The notes: a model not told the origin generated them from the letters alone. Positions 1-7,893 are shown, counted from the first letter of the stretch. The stretch is DNA of 8,253 nt from CAMLHP01 sp035707845 (GCA_035707845.1 DASSTP010000155.1:1-8253); one strand, 5' to 3'. Translations and numbers: made by a program.

Positions 1-83
1 CGGGATTCCCGCTCCGGCGGCAGATTCATGGGACCGAGCGCCACGCGTTCCCAGGTCCCCAACCACAACGCAATCACCGACTT
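1..83. other. Leader upstream of accD, no gene assigned
   Basis: No convincing coding segment, promoter or ribosome binding site can be assigned here. One + strand frame is open from base 1 and stops at 91-93, overlapping the accD start, so it could be the tail of an upstream gene, but its roughly 30 residues resemble nothing I recognise. The accD frame is also open to the window edge. The stretch just before accD is rich in A and C and lacks a purine-rich Shine-Dalgarno sequence. Confidence 0.4.
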
Positions 84-953
84 ATGGCCGTGATGGCATG
101 GTTCAAGAAAGAGCGTAAGCCCCGGGTGTCCCAGCGCGAGCGGCTCGAGATTCCGGCCGACGCGTGGGAGAAGTGCGACGGCTGCGGGCACATCGACATC
201 CGCGAGAAGTTCGAGAAGGCGCTCAACGTCTGCCCCGAGTGCGGCAAGCACAAGCGCTTCTCGGCGGAGGAGTACGTCCAGCTCCTCACCGACGAGGGAA
301 CCTGGCGCGAGCTCTGGTCGGACCTGCGCTCCGATGACCCGCTGGAGTTTGAGCATTACGAAGATCGCCTGGCGCGGGCCCGCAAGAAGGCCGGCGAGTC
401 GGATGCACTCTACGCCGGCATCGGCCGGCTCGAGGGGCTGCCATTCCATCTGGGCGTCATGAACTTCGCGTTCATGGGCGGTTCCATGGGGTCGGTCGTC
501 GGCGAGAAGGTGGCCCGCCTGGCCCGGCGTTCCGCCGAACGGAAGCTCCCGCTGGTGCTGGTCTGCGCATCGGGTGGCGCGAGGATGCAGGAAGGCGTCC
601 TCTCGCTCATGCAGATGGCCAAGACCTCAGCGGCCATCGCGTCGATGTATCGCGAGGCGGTGCCCTTCATCACGATTCTTACCGACCCCACGACCGGCGG
701 CGTGTCTGCATCATTCGCCATGCAAGGCGACGTGATCCTCGCCGAGCCCGGTGCACTCATCGGGTTCGCGGGCCAGCGCGTCATCAAGCAGACCATCGGC
801 CAGGACCTGCCGGAGGGCTTCCAGACCGCCGAATTCCTGCTGGAGCACGGGCAGGTGGATGAAGTGGTCCCTCGCGGCTCCTTGCGCGACACCACGGCCC
901 GGCTGCTGCGCCACATGCAGCGGCACAAGGCTCAGCCGGAGGCAGAGGGCTGA
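84..953 (+). CDS. accD: Acetyl-CoA carboxylase carboxyltransferase subunit beta
   Basis: AccD pairs with AccA to form the carboxyltransferase, which moves CO2 from biotin on AccB to acetyl-CoA, giving malonyl-CoA for fatty-acid synthesis in the cytoplasm. The 289-residue protein has the N-terminal four-cysteine zinc ribbon typical of bacterial AccD (C31, C34, C50, C53). A crotonase-like carboxyltransferase domain follows, with ASGGARMQEG at 162-171, DPTTGGVSASFAMQGD at 201-216 and EPGALIGFAG at 221-230. Length is close to the E. coli protein (about 304). The start is uncertain: ATG at 84 is the outermost, but ATG at 93 gives MAWFKK, which fits the family's usual N-terminus better, and neither has a clear ribosome binding site. 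folC follows after 9 bases, an arrangement also known in E. coli. accA is not in the window. Confidence 0.97.
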   Translation: MAVMAWFKKERKPRVSQRERLEIPADAWEKCDGCGHIDIREKFEKALNVCPECGKHKRFSAEEYVQLLTDEGTWRELWSDLRSDDPLEFEHYEDRLARARKKAGESDALYAGIGRLEGLPFHLGVMNFAFMGGSMGSVVGEKVARLARRSAERKLPLVLVCASGGARMQEGVLSLMQMAKTSAAIASMYREAVPFITILTDPTTGGVSASFAMQGDVILAEPGALIGFAGQRVIKQTIGQDLPEGFQTAEFLLEHGQVDEVVPRGSLRDTTARLLRHMQRHKAQPEAEG

Positions 954-962
954 CGCCGCTGC

Positions 963-2207
963 GTGACACTCTCCTACGCTGAAGCGCTCGACTACATCTT
1001 TCCGCGCATTACCACCATCAAGTTCGGACTGGAGACCACTCGGGCCCTCCTGGCCGAGCTGGGGAATCCGCAGGACCAGTTCGCCGTAGTCCACGTCGGC
1101 GGCACCAATGGCAAGGGCAGCGTGGCAACGCTCGTGGCCGATGCGCTCTCCGCCGCCGGCTTCCGCACCGGACTCTATACCTCGCCCCATCTGGTCTCGT
1201 TCCGGGAGCGCATCCGGGTGGATGATGCCATGCTCAGCCGGGACGCTGTCGCCATGTGGGTGGAGCGACTCCAGCCGCTGATCGAGGCTACCGGCGCGAC
1301 TTTCTTCGAAACCACTACCGCACTGGCCTTCGCCGACTTCGCCGCACGCGGGGCCGAGATTGCCGTGGTCGAGGTGGGCCTCGGTGGGCGCCTCGACAGT
1401 ACCAACGTGGTGTCGCCGCTCGTGAGTACGGTCACCAAAGTCGCACGAGACCACATGAAATATCTCGGCGACACACTGGAGGACATCGCGCGCGAGAAGG
1501 CCGCGATCGCCAAGCCGGGCGCCCCATTCGTCATCGGCGAAACCGACCCGGCGCTGGTTCAGGTGCTGGCGGAGGCCGCAGAGACTGCGGTGCAGGCGCT
1601 CGCCCCGGGCACACCGGCGGATATCCGAACGGTCCTGCCCGGCAGGCGATGGACAGGGCCGCTCGGGCTCGCGGGGCCGCACCAGCGGCGGAACGCGGCG
1701 GTGGCCCAGGCGGTCCTGGAGGCGCTGCCGCCGGAGTGGCGCCCACCGGTGCCGGTGATGGAGCGTGCCTTTGCGGCGGCGCGCGTGCCTGGCCGGCTCG
1801 ACCGGCGAGGGAAGTGGCTCTTCGACGTGGCGCATAACCCGGACGGCATGGACGCGCTGGTGGCGGCGCTCGCGGCGATGGCGCCGCCCCGTCCACTGCA
1901 CGCGCTGGTCTCGATCCTGGGCGACAAGGAATGGCCCGAGATGCTGGTCCGCCTCGATGCCGTGGTCGAGCGGGGCGTCCTGACGGTGGCGCCGACGGCC
2001 AAGGGCCGGGGCTGGGACCTGGCCTGGCTGCAGCAGTGGCTGGCGCGACCCGACCGGCCGCCCGCCCACGCCGACTGGCACCTCGAGCCCGATTTCACGC
2101 GGGCGGTCGCCCAGGTGGCCGAGGGCGCCGGCACGGTGCTCGTCACCGGGAGCTTCCACACCGTTGGCGACGTCATGGCCGAGCTTGGCATGATGGACGG
2201 TGACTGA
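963..2207 (+). CDS. folC: Bifunctional folylpolyglutamate synthase / dihydrofolate synthase
   Basis: FolC-family ATP-dependent Mur-type ligase. It adds glutamate to dihydropteroate and/or to reduced folates, making dihydrofolate and the polyglutamates kept in the cell. The 414-residue protein shows the ATP-binding loop GGTNGKGS at 46-53, TSPHL at 73-77, VEVGLGGRLDSTN at 136-148 and the EKAAIAKPG segment at 178-186. The Mur-ligase C-terminal domain follows, with PGRLD at 276-280, FDVAHNPDG at 287-295 and TGSFHTVGDV at 395-404. Length matches E. coli FolC (about 422). The start is GTG at 963; the protein begins directly with the expected SYAEALDYIF helix. A GGAGG lies at 938-942, but about 20 bases upstream, too far to be a standard ribosome binding site, so translational coupling to accD is likely. 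Whether both activities are present cannot be decided from the sequence. Confidence 0.95.
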   Translation: MTLSYAEALDYIFPRITTIKFGLETTRALLAELGNPQDQFAVVHVGGTNGKGSVATLVADALSAAGFRTGLYTSPHLVSFRERIRVDDAMLSRDAVAMWVERLQPLIEATGATFFETTTALAFADFAARGAEIAVVEVGLGGRLDSTNVVSPLVSTVTKVARDHMKYLGDTLEDIAREKAAIAKPGAPFVIGETDPALVQVLAEAAETAVQALAPGTPADIRTVLPGRRWTGPLGLAGPHQRRNAAVAQAVLEALPPEWRPPVPVMERAFAAARVPGRLDRRGKWLFDVAHNPDGMDALVAALAAMAPPRPLHALVSILGDKEWPEMLVRLDAVVERGVLTVAPTAKGRGWDLAWLQQWLARPDRPPAHADWHLEPDFTRAVAQVAEGAGTVLVTGSFHTVGDVMAELGMMDGD

Positions 2208-2229
2208 GGGCCCCTCCCGTCGCTATCTT
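2200..2229 (+). promoter_or_regulatory. Possible leaderless promoter for hisS
   Basis: TATCTT at 2224-2229 matches the -10 consensus at four of six positions and ends seven bases before the hisS ATG at 2237. GTGACT at 2200-2205, 18 bases upstream of it, matches the -35 consensus at four of six. The stretch between has no Shine-Dalgarno sequence and is pyrimidine-rich. A -10 box this close to the start codon is the known layout of leaderless transcripts in several phyla. Such weak matches also arise by chance. Confidence 0.3.
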
Positions 2230-2236
2230 CCCGCCC

Positions 2237-3538
2237 ATGCAAAGTCAGGCGCTGCCGGGATTTCGCGACTTCTATCCGGAAGACCTCGCGCTGCGGACGC
2301 ACATCTTCCGCACCTGGCGGGCGGTGGCGAGGAGGTACGGCTTCGAAGAGTATGATGGGCCGCCGCTCGAGCCTCTCGAGCTCTACACCGGCAAGAGCGG
2401 CGCGGAGATCGTGGCGCAGCTCTACAACTTCGAGGACAAGGGCGGCCGGGCGGTGGCCCTGCGGCCCGAGATGACCCCGACGCTGGCGCGCATGGTCGCA
2501 GCGCGCGCCAACGGCCTCAGGAAGCCGATCCGCTGGTTCTCGGTACCCCAGCTCTTCCGCTACGAGCGGCAGCAGCGCGGCCGCCTCCGGGAGCACTTCC
2601 AGCTCAACTGCGACCTGATTGGCGAAGCCGGCGCGCTGGCCGATGTCGAGATCATCGCCCTGGCACTGGACGTGATGCGCGCCTTCGGCCTTGGACCCAC
2701 GGAGGTGCGGGCGCGGGTCTCGGATCGCCGGGTGCTGACCGGGCTGCTGCTGGCGCATGGCGTGCCTGAGGATGGCATCAGCGAGGCCTTCCTCGCCATC
2801 GACAAGATCGAGCGCACGCCCCGGGCCGAGCTGGCATCACGGCTGCACGCTGCCGGCTTCTCGGGCGAGGCCAACGAGGCGGTGTTCCGCATCGCCGAGC
2901 TGCGCGGCATCGAGGACGTGCGGAGCATGCTGGCGCAGCGGCCGGGCGCGGAGCAGGCGCTGGCGCCATTGGAGCAGACCCTGGCCGGCCTCGCCGCCAT
3001 GGGACTCAGTGAGTTCGTGGATGTGGACCTCACGATCGTGCGCGGACTCGCCTATTACACCGGGACGGTCTTCGAGCTGTTCGACGCGGGCCGGAGCCTC
3101 CGCGCCATCTGTGGCGGCGGGCGCTACGACAAGCTGCTCGCCGCCCTCGGCGGCGTCGACCTGCCGGCGCTCGGCTTCGGTATGGGTGACGTGGTGCTGG
3201 GAGAGTTGCTGAAGGAGCGGGGAGCGCTCAGCGCTCAGCGCTCAGCGCTCGACGTGTTTGTTGCCGGTGTTACCGCCGATGATCAGGCGGCCGTTCTGGC
3301 GCTTGCTCACGAGTGCCGCGATGCGGGCCTCTCGGTCGAATTTGCGCTCGGCGGGCAGTCGCTGGGCAAGCAGTTCAAGCTGGCCGACGCGCGGGGCGCG
3401 GCGTATGTCGCCGTCATTGGGCCGGATGACCGGGCCCGCGGTGAAGTGATGCTGAAGGACCTGGGGAAAGGCGAGCAGCTCAGCGTTGCGCGAAATGCGA
3501 TCGTCCAGCGACTCGCCGAGGCGTGCGGGCGCGCCTGA
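2237..3538 (+). CDS. hisS: Histidyl-tRNA synthetase (variant motif 3)
   Basis: Class II aminoacyl-tRNA synthetase that activates histidine with ATP and charges tRNA-His. The 433-residue protein has the N-terminal PGFRDFYPED (7-16), an ALRPEMTPTLAR segment (74-85) and motif 2 around FRYERQQRGRLREHFQ (107-122). Both histidine-specific motifs are present: VRGLAYYTGTVFE (268-280) and ICGGGRYDKLL (291-301). An anticodon-binding domain occupies about 338-430. The histidine motifs and that C-terminal domain argue for a true synthetase rather than the HisZ regulatory paralogue. Motif 3 reads GFGMGDVVL (313-321), where E. coli-type enzymes have a G-x-E-R sequence, so the usual motif-3 arginine is absent. 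I believe a divergent HisRS clade has this form, but cannot check. The linker at about 329-338 is encoded by a perfect heptamer repeat. ATG at 2237 has no Shine-Dalgarno sequence. Confidence 0.93.
   Translation: MQSQALPGFRDFYPEDLALRTHIFRTWRAVARRYGFEEYDGPPLEPLELYTGKSGAEIVAQLYNFEDKGGRAVALRPEMTPTLARMVAARANGLRKPIRWFSVPQLFRYERQQRGRLREHFQLNCDLIGEAGALADVEIIALALDVMRAFGLGPTEVRARVSDRRVLTGLLLAHGVPEDGISEAFLAIDKIERTPRAELASRLHAAGFSGEANEAVFRIAELRGIEDVRSMLAQRPGAEQALAPLEQTLAGLAAMGLSEFVDVDLTIVRGLAYYTGTVFELFDAGRSLRAICGGGRYDKLLAALGGVDLPALGFGMGDVVLGELLKERGALSAQRSALDVFVAGVTADDQAAVLALAHECRDAGLSVEFALGGQSLGKQFKLADARGAAYVAVIGPDDRARGEVMLKDLGKGEQLSVARNAIVQRLAEACGRA
3223..3250 (+). repeat. Four perfect tandem heptamers inside hisS
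   Basis: The heptamer AGCGCTC occurs four times without a mismatch (starts 3223, 3230, 3237, 3244). It is read in three successive frames, encoding ALSAQRSAL, and lies in the linker between the HisRS catalytic core and its anticodon-binding domain. Each unit contains the self-complementary AGCGCT. Three units make 21 bases, so gain or loss of three keeps the reading frame, while any other number shifts it. Confidence 0.95.
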
Positions 3539-3561
3539 GCGTTCGCGGTACTGCAAGAGTC

Positions 3562-3567
3562 AAGGAG
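3562..3567 (+). promoter_or_regulatory. Shine-Dalgarno sequence of proS
   Basis: AAGGAG lies five bases upstream of ATG 3573. It fixes the proS start there, even though the frame is open further upstream to an ATG at 3486 that lies inside hisS. It is the clearest ribosome binding site in the window. Confidence 0.85.
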
Positions 3568-3572
3568 ACGGG

Positions 3573-5021
3573 ATGTCGCAGGAGAAGGCCCTGACCACGC
3601 GAGCGGAAGACTTCAGTGCGTGGTATAACGATGTGATCGCGCGCGCGGAGCTGGCGGACTACAGTCCGGTCCGGGGCTGCATGGTCATCCGCCCCAACGG
3701 GTACGCCATCTGGGAACAGATGCAGCGCGCACTGGACGGGATGTTCAAGGACACCGGCCACCAGAACGCCTACTTCCCGCTCTTCATTCCCCAGAGCTTC
3801 CTGTCGCGGGAAGCCGAGCACGTGGAGGGGTTCGCGCCGGAGACTGCGGTGGTGACCCACGGCGGCGGCAAGGAGCTGGAGGAGCCGCTCGTTGTCCGGC
3901 CCACGTCGGAAACCATCATCTACGCCATGTACGCGAAGTGGATCCAGAGCTATCGCGACCTGCCGCTGCTCATCAACCAGTGGGCCAACGTGGTGCGGTG
4001 GGAAATGCGCACCCGGCTGTTCCTGCGGACCACCGAGTTCCTCTGGCAGGAGGGCCACACGGCGCATGCCACCGAAGACGAGGCGGAGCAGGAAACGCTC
4101 ATGATCCTGGGCCTCTACCGGAAGTTCATGGAAGAGTGGATGGCGATGCCGGTGCTCACCGGGCGGAAGACCGACAGCGAGCGCTTTGCCGGTGCCCTCC
4201 GCACCTACAGCTGTGAAGCGCTGATGCAGGACAATCGCGCACTGCAGGCCGGCACCAGCCACAACCTGGGCCAGAATTTCGCCAAGGCCTTCGACGTCAC
4301 GTTCCAGACCGCCGATGGGCGGCTGGACTACGTGTGGAATACCTCATGGGGCGTGTCCACCCGGCTGGTGGGTGGGCTGATCATGACGCACAGCGACGAC
4401 AAGGGCCTCGTCTGCCCGCCGCGCCTGGCGCAGTGGCAGGTGGTGGTCGTGCCGATCTACCGGACCGACGAGGAACGTACGTCGGTCATGCAGGCGGCGG
4501 ATGAGATCCTGCGTGAACTGCGCGCGAGCCACATCCGGGCGCATCTCGACGCGCGCGACGACATGAAGCCCGGTGCCAAGTATTACGAATGGGAAGCGCG
4601 GGGTGTACCGCTCCGGTTGGAGCTCGGGCCGCGCGATGTTGCCGCCGGCTCCGTGATGCTTGCCCGGCGCACCGGTGGGAAGAAGGAGGCCGTGTCGGTG
4701 GTGGGGCTGGGGCGCCGGATGCAGCAGGAAATGGACGACATGCAGGCCGCGCTCCTGCAGGCAGCCCGCGAGCGGCGCGAGGCCAACAGCATTCGCGGCG
4801 CCAGCAAGGACGAGTTCATCGCCCGGATGGCGGGGGCAGGCGGCTTCGTTTACGGCGGCTTCTGTGGCGATGCGTCATGCGAGGCGGATATCAAGGAGCA
4901 GACCAAGGCGACCATCCGGGTCCTGCCGGATGCGGAGTTCCGCTCGCCGGTGGCCCCCGCCACCTGCCTCTGGTGCAACAAGCCCAGCGTCGCGGAGGCG
5001 GTGTGGGCAAAGGCCTACTGA
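3573..5021 (+). CDS. proS: Prolyl-tRNA synthetase, T. thermophilus (type 3) form
   Basis: Class II synthetase that charges tRNA-Pro with proline. The 482-residue length, and the lack of the large editing insertion found in E. coli-type ProRS (about 570 residues), place it in the archaeal/eukaryote-like form also found in Thermus. Visible in order: YFPLFIPQSFL (67-77), LVVRPTSETIIY (106-117), motif 2 with RWEMRTRLFLRTTEFLWQEG (142-161), AGTSHNLGQNFAKAF (226-240), and the motif 3 region GGLIMTHSDDKGLVCPPRLA (267-286). The usual family form, as I recall it, is HGDD rather than HSDD. An anticodon-binding domain spans about 287-390. The C-terminal zinc-binding domain has C431, C436, C465 and C468, and the protein ends in AY; a terminal tyrosine reaching the active site is known for the Thermus enzyme. 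The start at 3573 is set by a strong ribosome binding site. Confidence 0.97.
   Translation: MSQEKALTTRAEDFSAWYNDVIARAELADYSPVRGCMVIRPNGYAIWEQMQRALDGMFKDTGHQNAYFPLFIPQSFLSREAEHVEGFAPETAVVTHGGGKELEEPLVVRPTSETIIYAMYAKWIQSYRDLPLLINQWANVVRWEMRTRLFLRTTEFLWQEGHTAHATEDEAEQETLMILGLYRKFMEEWMAMPVLTGRKTDSERFAGALRTYSCEALMQDNRALQAGTSHNLGQNFAKAFDVTFQTADGRLDYVWNTSWGVSTRLVGGLIMTHSDDKGLVCPPRLAQWQVVVVPIYRTDEERTSVMQAADEILRELRASHIRAHLDARDDMKPGAKYYEWEARGVPLRLELGPRDVAAGSVMLARRTGGKKEAVSVVGLGRRMQQEMDDMQAALLQAARERREANSIRGASKDEFIARMAGAGGFVYGGFCGDASCEADIKEQTKATIRVLPDAEFRSPVAPATCLWCNKPSVAEAVWAKAY
4994..4998 (+). promoter_or_regulatory. Possible Shine-Dalgarno sequence of lysA inside proS
   Basis: GGAGG sits four bases before GTG 5003, within the last codons of proS. 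It supports a lysA start that overlaps proS by 19 bases and so implies translational coupling. The same bases encode part of the ProRS C-terminus, so the match could be incidental. Confidence 0.45.
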
Positions 5022-6328
5022 GCCAGGCGCGGGCGCGGAGCACGCCCCCGGAGGCGCGCGCCCGCCTGCTGGAAGATGCGGGGCTGGAACGAGTGAAGGG
5101 TGAGCTGCACGATGGCGGGGTCAGCCTGGCGGCCATCGCCGGGACGGTTGGCACCCCGACATTCGTCTACAATGCCGACATCATCCGCCGGCGCTACGCC
5201 GTTCTCGACGACGCGCTGGGTGCCATCCCGCACCGGATCTCCTACGCGGTCAAGGCCAACTCCAACCTCGCCGTCCTGAAGCTGCTGTGCGATCTCGGTG
5301 CCGGGGCCGACATCGTCTCGGGTGGCGAGCTGCACCGTGCGCTCGCCGCCGGCTTCCCGGCGGATCGGATCGTCTTCAGTGGCGTCGGCAAGACAGACGC
5401 CGAACTTGAGTTCGCCATCCGGAGCGGCGTCGGGCACATCCACCTGGAGTCCGCCGCGGAACTCGATGCCCTGGCGCCCATCGCCGAGCGGCTGCGCCGG
5501 CGAGCCGGCGTTGGAATCCGGGTCAATCCTGATGTCACCGCGGATACCCACCCGTTCATTGCCACGGGGCAGGGGGGCATCAAGTTCGGCGTGCCGGTGG
5601 ACCAGGTGGTGCCGATGGCGCAGGCGATCTCCCGGCATCGCTGGCTGTCCCTTGATACCGTTGCCATGCATCTCGGCAGCCAGCTGCTCGACGCCGCGCC
5701 GTACGTGGAAGGTATCTCCCGCCTCCTGGCGCTCGTGAAGGAGCTGGAGACCGCCGGGGTAAGCAGCATCCGCACGCTCGACATCGGCGGCGGGCTGGGC
5801 GTCCGGTACCACGACGAGACGCCGCTCGATCCCGCAAGACTGGCCGCCTGCATCGCTCCGCTGGTGGCCGACACGGGACTCACGATTTCGCTCGAGCCCG
5901 GGCGTTACCTCGTGGCGGCGGCCGGTGTGCTGCTGACCTCGGTGGTCTTCCGCAAGCACTCGGGCGGGCGCGACGTGGTCATCGTGGATGCCGGCATGAA
6001 CGACCTGGTCCGCCCCAGCCATTACCAGGCGTGGCATGAGATCGTGGATGTGCGCGACGCCGGCCGGCCGGTGGGGCGCGTCGATGTGGTGGGCCCGGTC
6101 TGCGAGTCGGGAGACTTCCTGGCGCTCGACCGCGACCTGCCCGGCGTCGAGCGCGGCGAGCGGCTCGCGCTGCTCGGCGCCGGCGCTTATGGCTTTGCCA
6201 TGAGTTCCAACTACAACAGCCGCCCGCGTGCCGCCGAAGTGCTGGTGCGCGACGGTGGCTTCCAGGTCATCCGCCCGCGTGAGTCCGTCGACGACCTCAT
6301 GCGGGGCGAAACTCTCGGCGGGGACTGA
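5003..6328 (+). CDS. lysA: Diaminopimelate decarboxylase
   Basis: PLP enzyme of the alanine-racemase fold (group IV decarboxylase) that converts meso-diaminopimelate to lysine, the last step of lysine synthesis. From GTG 5003 the protein has 441 residues. It shows the PLP lysine in YAVKAN (K84), VSGGEL (105-110), GIKFGV (192-197), AMHLGSQL (221-228), the glycine loop DIGGGLGVRYH (260-270) and EPGRYL (298-303). CESGD (367-371) carries the active-site cysteine donated across the dimer, and GAGAYGFAMSSNYNSRPR (392-409) lies near the end. The start is uncertain. GTG 5003 has a GGAGG upstream and retains the segment before KGELHDGGVSL that homologues normally have. GTG 5093 would give 411 residues, nearer the usual length, but starts very close to the domain. 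It lies between proS and guaA; no other lysine gene is present. Confidence 0.95.
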   Translation: MGKGLLSQARARSTPPEARARLLEDAGLERVKGELHDGGVSLAAIAGTVGTPTFVYNADIIRRRYAVLDDALGAIPHRISYAVKANSNLAVLKLLCDLGAGADIVSGGELHRALAAGFPADRIVFSGVGKTDAELEFAIRSGVGHIHLESAAELDALAPIAERLRRRAGVGIRVNPDVTADTHPFIATGQGGIKFGVPVDQVVPMAQAISRHRWLSLDTVAMHLGSQLLDAAPYVEGISRLLALVKELETAGVSSIRTLDIGGGLGVRYHDETPLDPARLAACIAPLVADTGLTISLEPGRYLVAAAGVLLTSVVFRKHSGGRDVVIVDAGMNDLVRPSHYQAWHEIVDVRDAGRPVGRVDVVGPVCESGDFLALDRDLPGVERGERLALLGAGAYGFAMSSNYNSRPRAAEVLVRDGGFQVIRPRESVDDLMRGETLGGD

Positions 6329-6335
6329 CACCACC

Positions 6336-7889
6336 ATGGCGCATGAGCCGGGCATACTGATCATCGACTTCGGATCCCAATTCACGCAGCTCATTGCCCG
6401 GCGGGTCCGCGAAGCCCACGTGTACTGCGAGATCCACCCGCCCAGCCGCACGGTAGACTGGATCCGGGACTGGCAGCCTCAGGGCATCATTCTTTCGGGT
6501 GGCCCCAAGTCGGTCTACGGTGAGAACGTGCCGACGGCGGATCCCGCCCTGCTGGAACTCGACATTCCCGTCCTGGGCGTGTGCTATGGCATGCAGCTGA
6601 TGGCGCACCTGAGCGGCGGAGCGGTGGTGCGCGCGGCGCGCCGGGAGTACGGCCGGGCCACCATCGCCGTGAGCAGCGGCAAGCTCTTCCCCGGGTGGCA
6701 GGCAGGCGAGGAGTCGCAGGTCTGGATGAGCCATGGCGACCACGTGGACGTGCCGCCGCCGGGCTACCGGGTGGTGGCCCGCAGCACCAACACGCCGGTC
6801 GCCGCCATCGAGCACGAAACCCGGCCGCTGTATGCAGTGCAGTTCCATCCCGAAGTGGCCCACACGGTGCGCGGCGGCGAGATCCTCTCCGCCTTCCTGT
6901 TCGATGTCTGTCACTGCACGCCCGACTGGACGCCCGGCCACTTCGTCGACCGTGAAGTGGCACGTGTCTCGGCGATGGTGGGACCGGCGTCGCGGGTGAT
7001 CTGCGGCCTGTCGGGAGGCGTGGATAGCGCCGTGGCCGCAGCGCTGGTGCACCGGGCGGTGGGCGACCGTCTCACCTGCATCTTCGTGGACCACGGCTTG
7101 CTGCGCCTGCATGAGCGCGAGCAGGTGGAGCACACCTTCCGCAGCAACCTCGGCATCGACCTTCGTGTCGTGGATGCCTCGCGACAGTTCCTCGATCAGC
7201 TCGCCGACGTCACCGATCCCGAGGCCAAGCGCCGCCGCATCGGCCATACCTTCATCGATGTCTTCGAGCAGGAGGCGCGCGCCGTAGGGGACGACGTTGC
7301 CTTCCTGGTGCAGGGAACCCTCTATCCCGACGTCATCGAGTCGGTGTCGCCGATGGGCGGCCCCTCGGTCACCATCAAGAGTCATCACAACGTGGGTGGG
7401 CTGCCCGAGCGGCTGCCGTTCAAGCTGATCGAGCCGCTACGCGAGCTCTTCAAGGATGAAGTGCGGCAGGTGGGCAGGGAGCTTGGCCTGCCTGAGGAGA
7501 TGGTCGGCCGACATCCCTTCCCGGGACCGGGGCTGGCAATTCGTGTCCTGGGTGCCGTGACCGAGCCGGCGCTGGACACGCTGCGGCACGCCGACGCCAT
7601 CTACATCGAGGAGATCAGGGCGGCCGGACTGTACGACGACATCTGGCAGGCGTTTGCCGTGCTGCTGCCTACGCGTTCCGTCGGGGTCAAGGGCGACGAG
7701 CGCAGCTATGACCAGGTCGTGGCGCTCCGCGCCGTCACCAGCCGGGACGGCATGACCGCGGACTGGTTTCCATTCCCACCGGACGTACTCGCGCAGATCT
7801 CCAGCCGGATCGCCAATGAAGTGGACGGCGTTACCCGGGTAGTCTATGACGTAAGCTCCAAGCCCCCCGCGACCATTGAGTGGGAGTAG
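6336..7889 (+). CDS. guaA: GMP synthase (glutamine-hydrolysing)
   Basis: Converts XMP to GMP using ATP and the amide nitrogen of glutamine. The 517-residue protein is full length (E. coli 525) and has both halves. The class I glutamine amidotransferase occupies about 6-195, with IIDFGSQFTQLIARRVRE (9-26), the nucleophile C83 in GVCYGMQ, and H171/E173 in VQFHPEV completing the triad. The ATP-pyrophosphatase domain has the P-loop SGGVDS (226-231) and VDHGLLR (251-257). QGTLYPDVIES (326-336) and SHHNVGGLPE (349-358) follow. The C-terminal dimerisation domain has HPFPGPGLAIRVLG (393-406) and ends VYDVSSKPPATIEWE. ATG 6336 lies seven bases after the lysA stop; the protein starts at the expected place before the amidotransferase strand. 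A GGGGA at 6320-6324 is a weak, distant ribosome binding site. guaB is not in the window. Confidence 0.98.
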   Translation: MAHEPGILIIDFGSQFTQLIARRVREAHVYCEIHPPSRTVDWIRDWQPQGIILSGGPKSVYGENVPTADPALLELDIPVLGVCYGMQLMAHLSGGAVVRAARREYGRATIAVSSGKLFPGWQAGEESQVWMSHGDHVDVPPPGYRVVARSTNTPVAAIEHETRPLYAVQFHPEVAHTVRGGEILSAFLFDVCHCTPDWTPGHFVDREVARVSAMVGPASRVICGLSGGVDSAVAAALVHRAVGDRLTCIFVDHGLLRLHEREQVEHTFRSNLGIDLRVVDASRQFLDQLADVTDPEAKRRRIGHTFIDVFEQEARAVGDDVAFLVQGTLYPDVIESVSPMGGPSVTIKSHHNVGGLPERLPFKLIEPLRELFKDEVRQVGRELGLPEEMVGRHPFPGPGLAIRVLGAVTEPALDTLRHADAIYIEEIRAAGLYDDIWQAFAVLLPTRSVGVKGDERSYDQVVALRAVTSRDGMTADWFPFPPDVLAQISSRIANEVDGVTRVVYDVSSKPPATIEWE

Positions 7890-7893
7890 GGGA

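Noticed and set aside
711..2159. 482-codon open frame on the - strand
   Set aside because: It lies antisense to accD and folC, which have complete family motifs. Long antisense frames are expected in G+C-rich genes; its protein is rich in Arg, Gly, His and Pro with no recognisable domain.
2206..2216. Small G/C palindrome after the folC stop
   Set aside because: Only four pairs with a three-base loop; common by chance at this base composition.
1559..2758. 399-codon open frame on the - strand
   Set aside because: Spans the folC-hisS junction in antisense; composition is shadow-like and no domain is visible.
2237..3538. HisZ, the ATP-phosphoribosyltransferase regulatory subunit
   Set aside because: The histidine-specific motifs and a full anticodon-binding domain are present, and no his biosynthesis gene is adjacent, so HisRS fits better despite the changed motif 3.
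3486..3572. Upstream extension of proS to ATG 3486
   Set aside because: It overlaps the end of hisS by more than 50 bases, and the strong AAGGAG before ATG 3573 gives the family's normal N-terminus.
5015..6451. 478-codon open frame on the - strand
   Set aside because: Antisense to lysA and the start of guaA, with no recognisable motif; a shadow of their codon bias.
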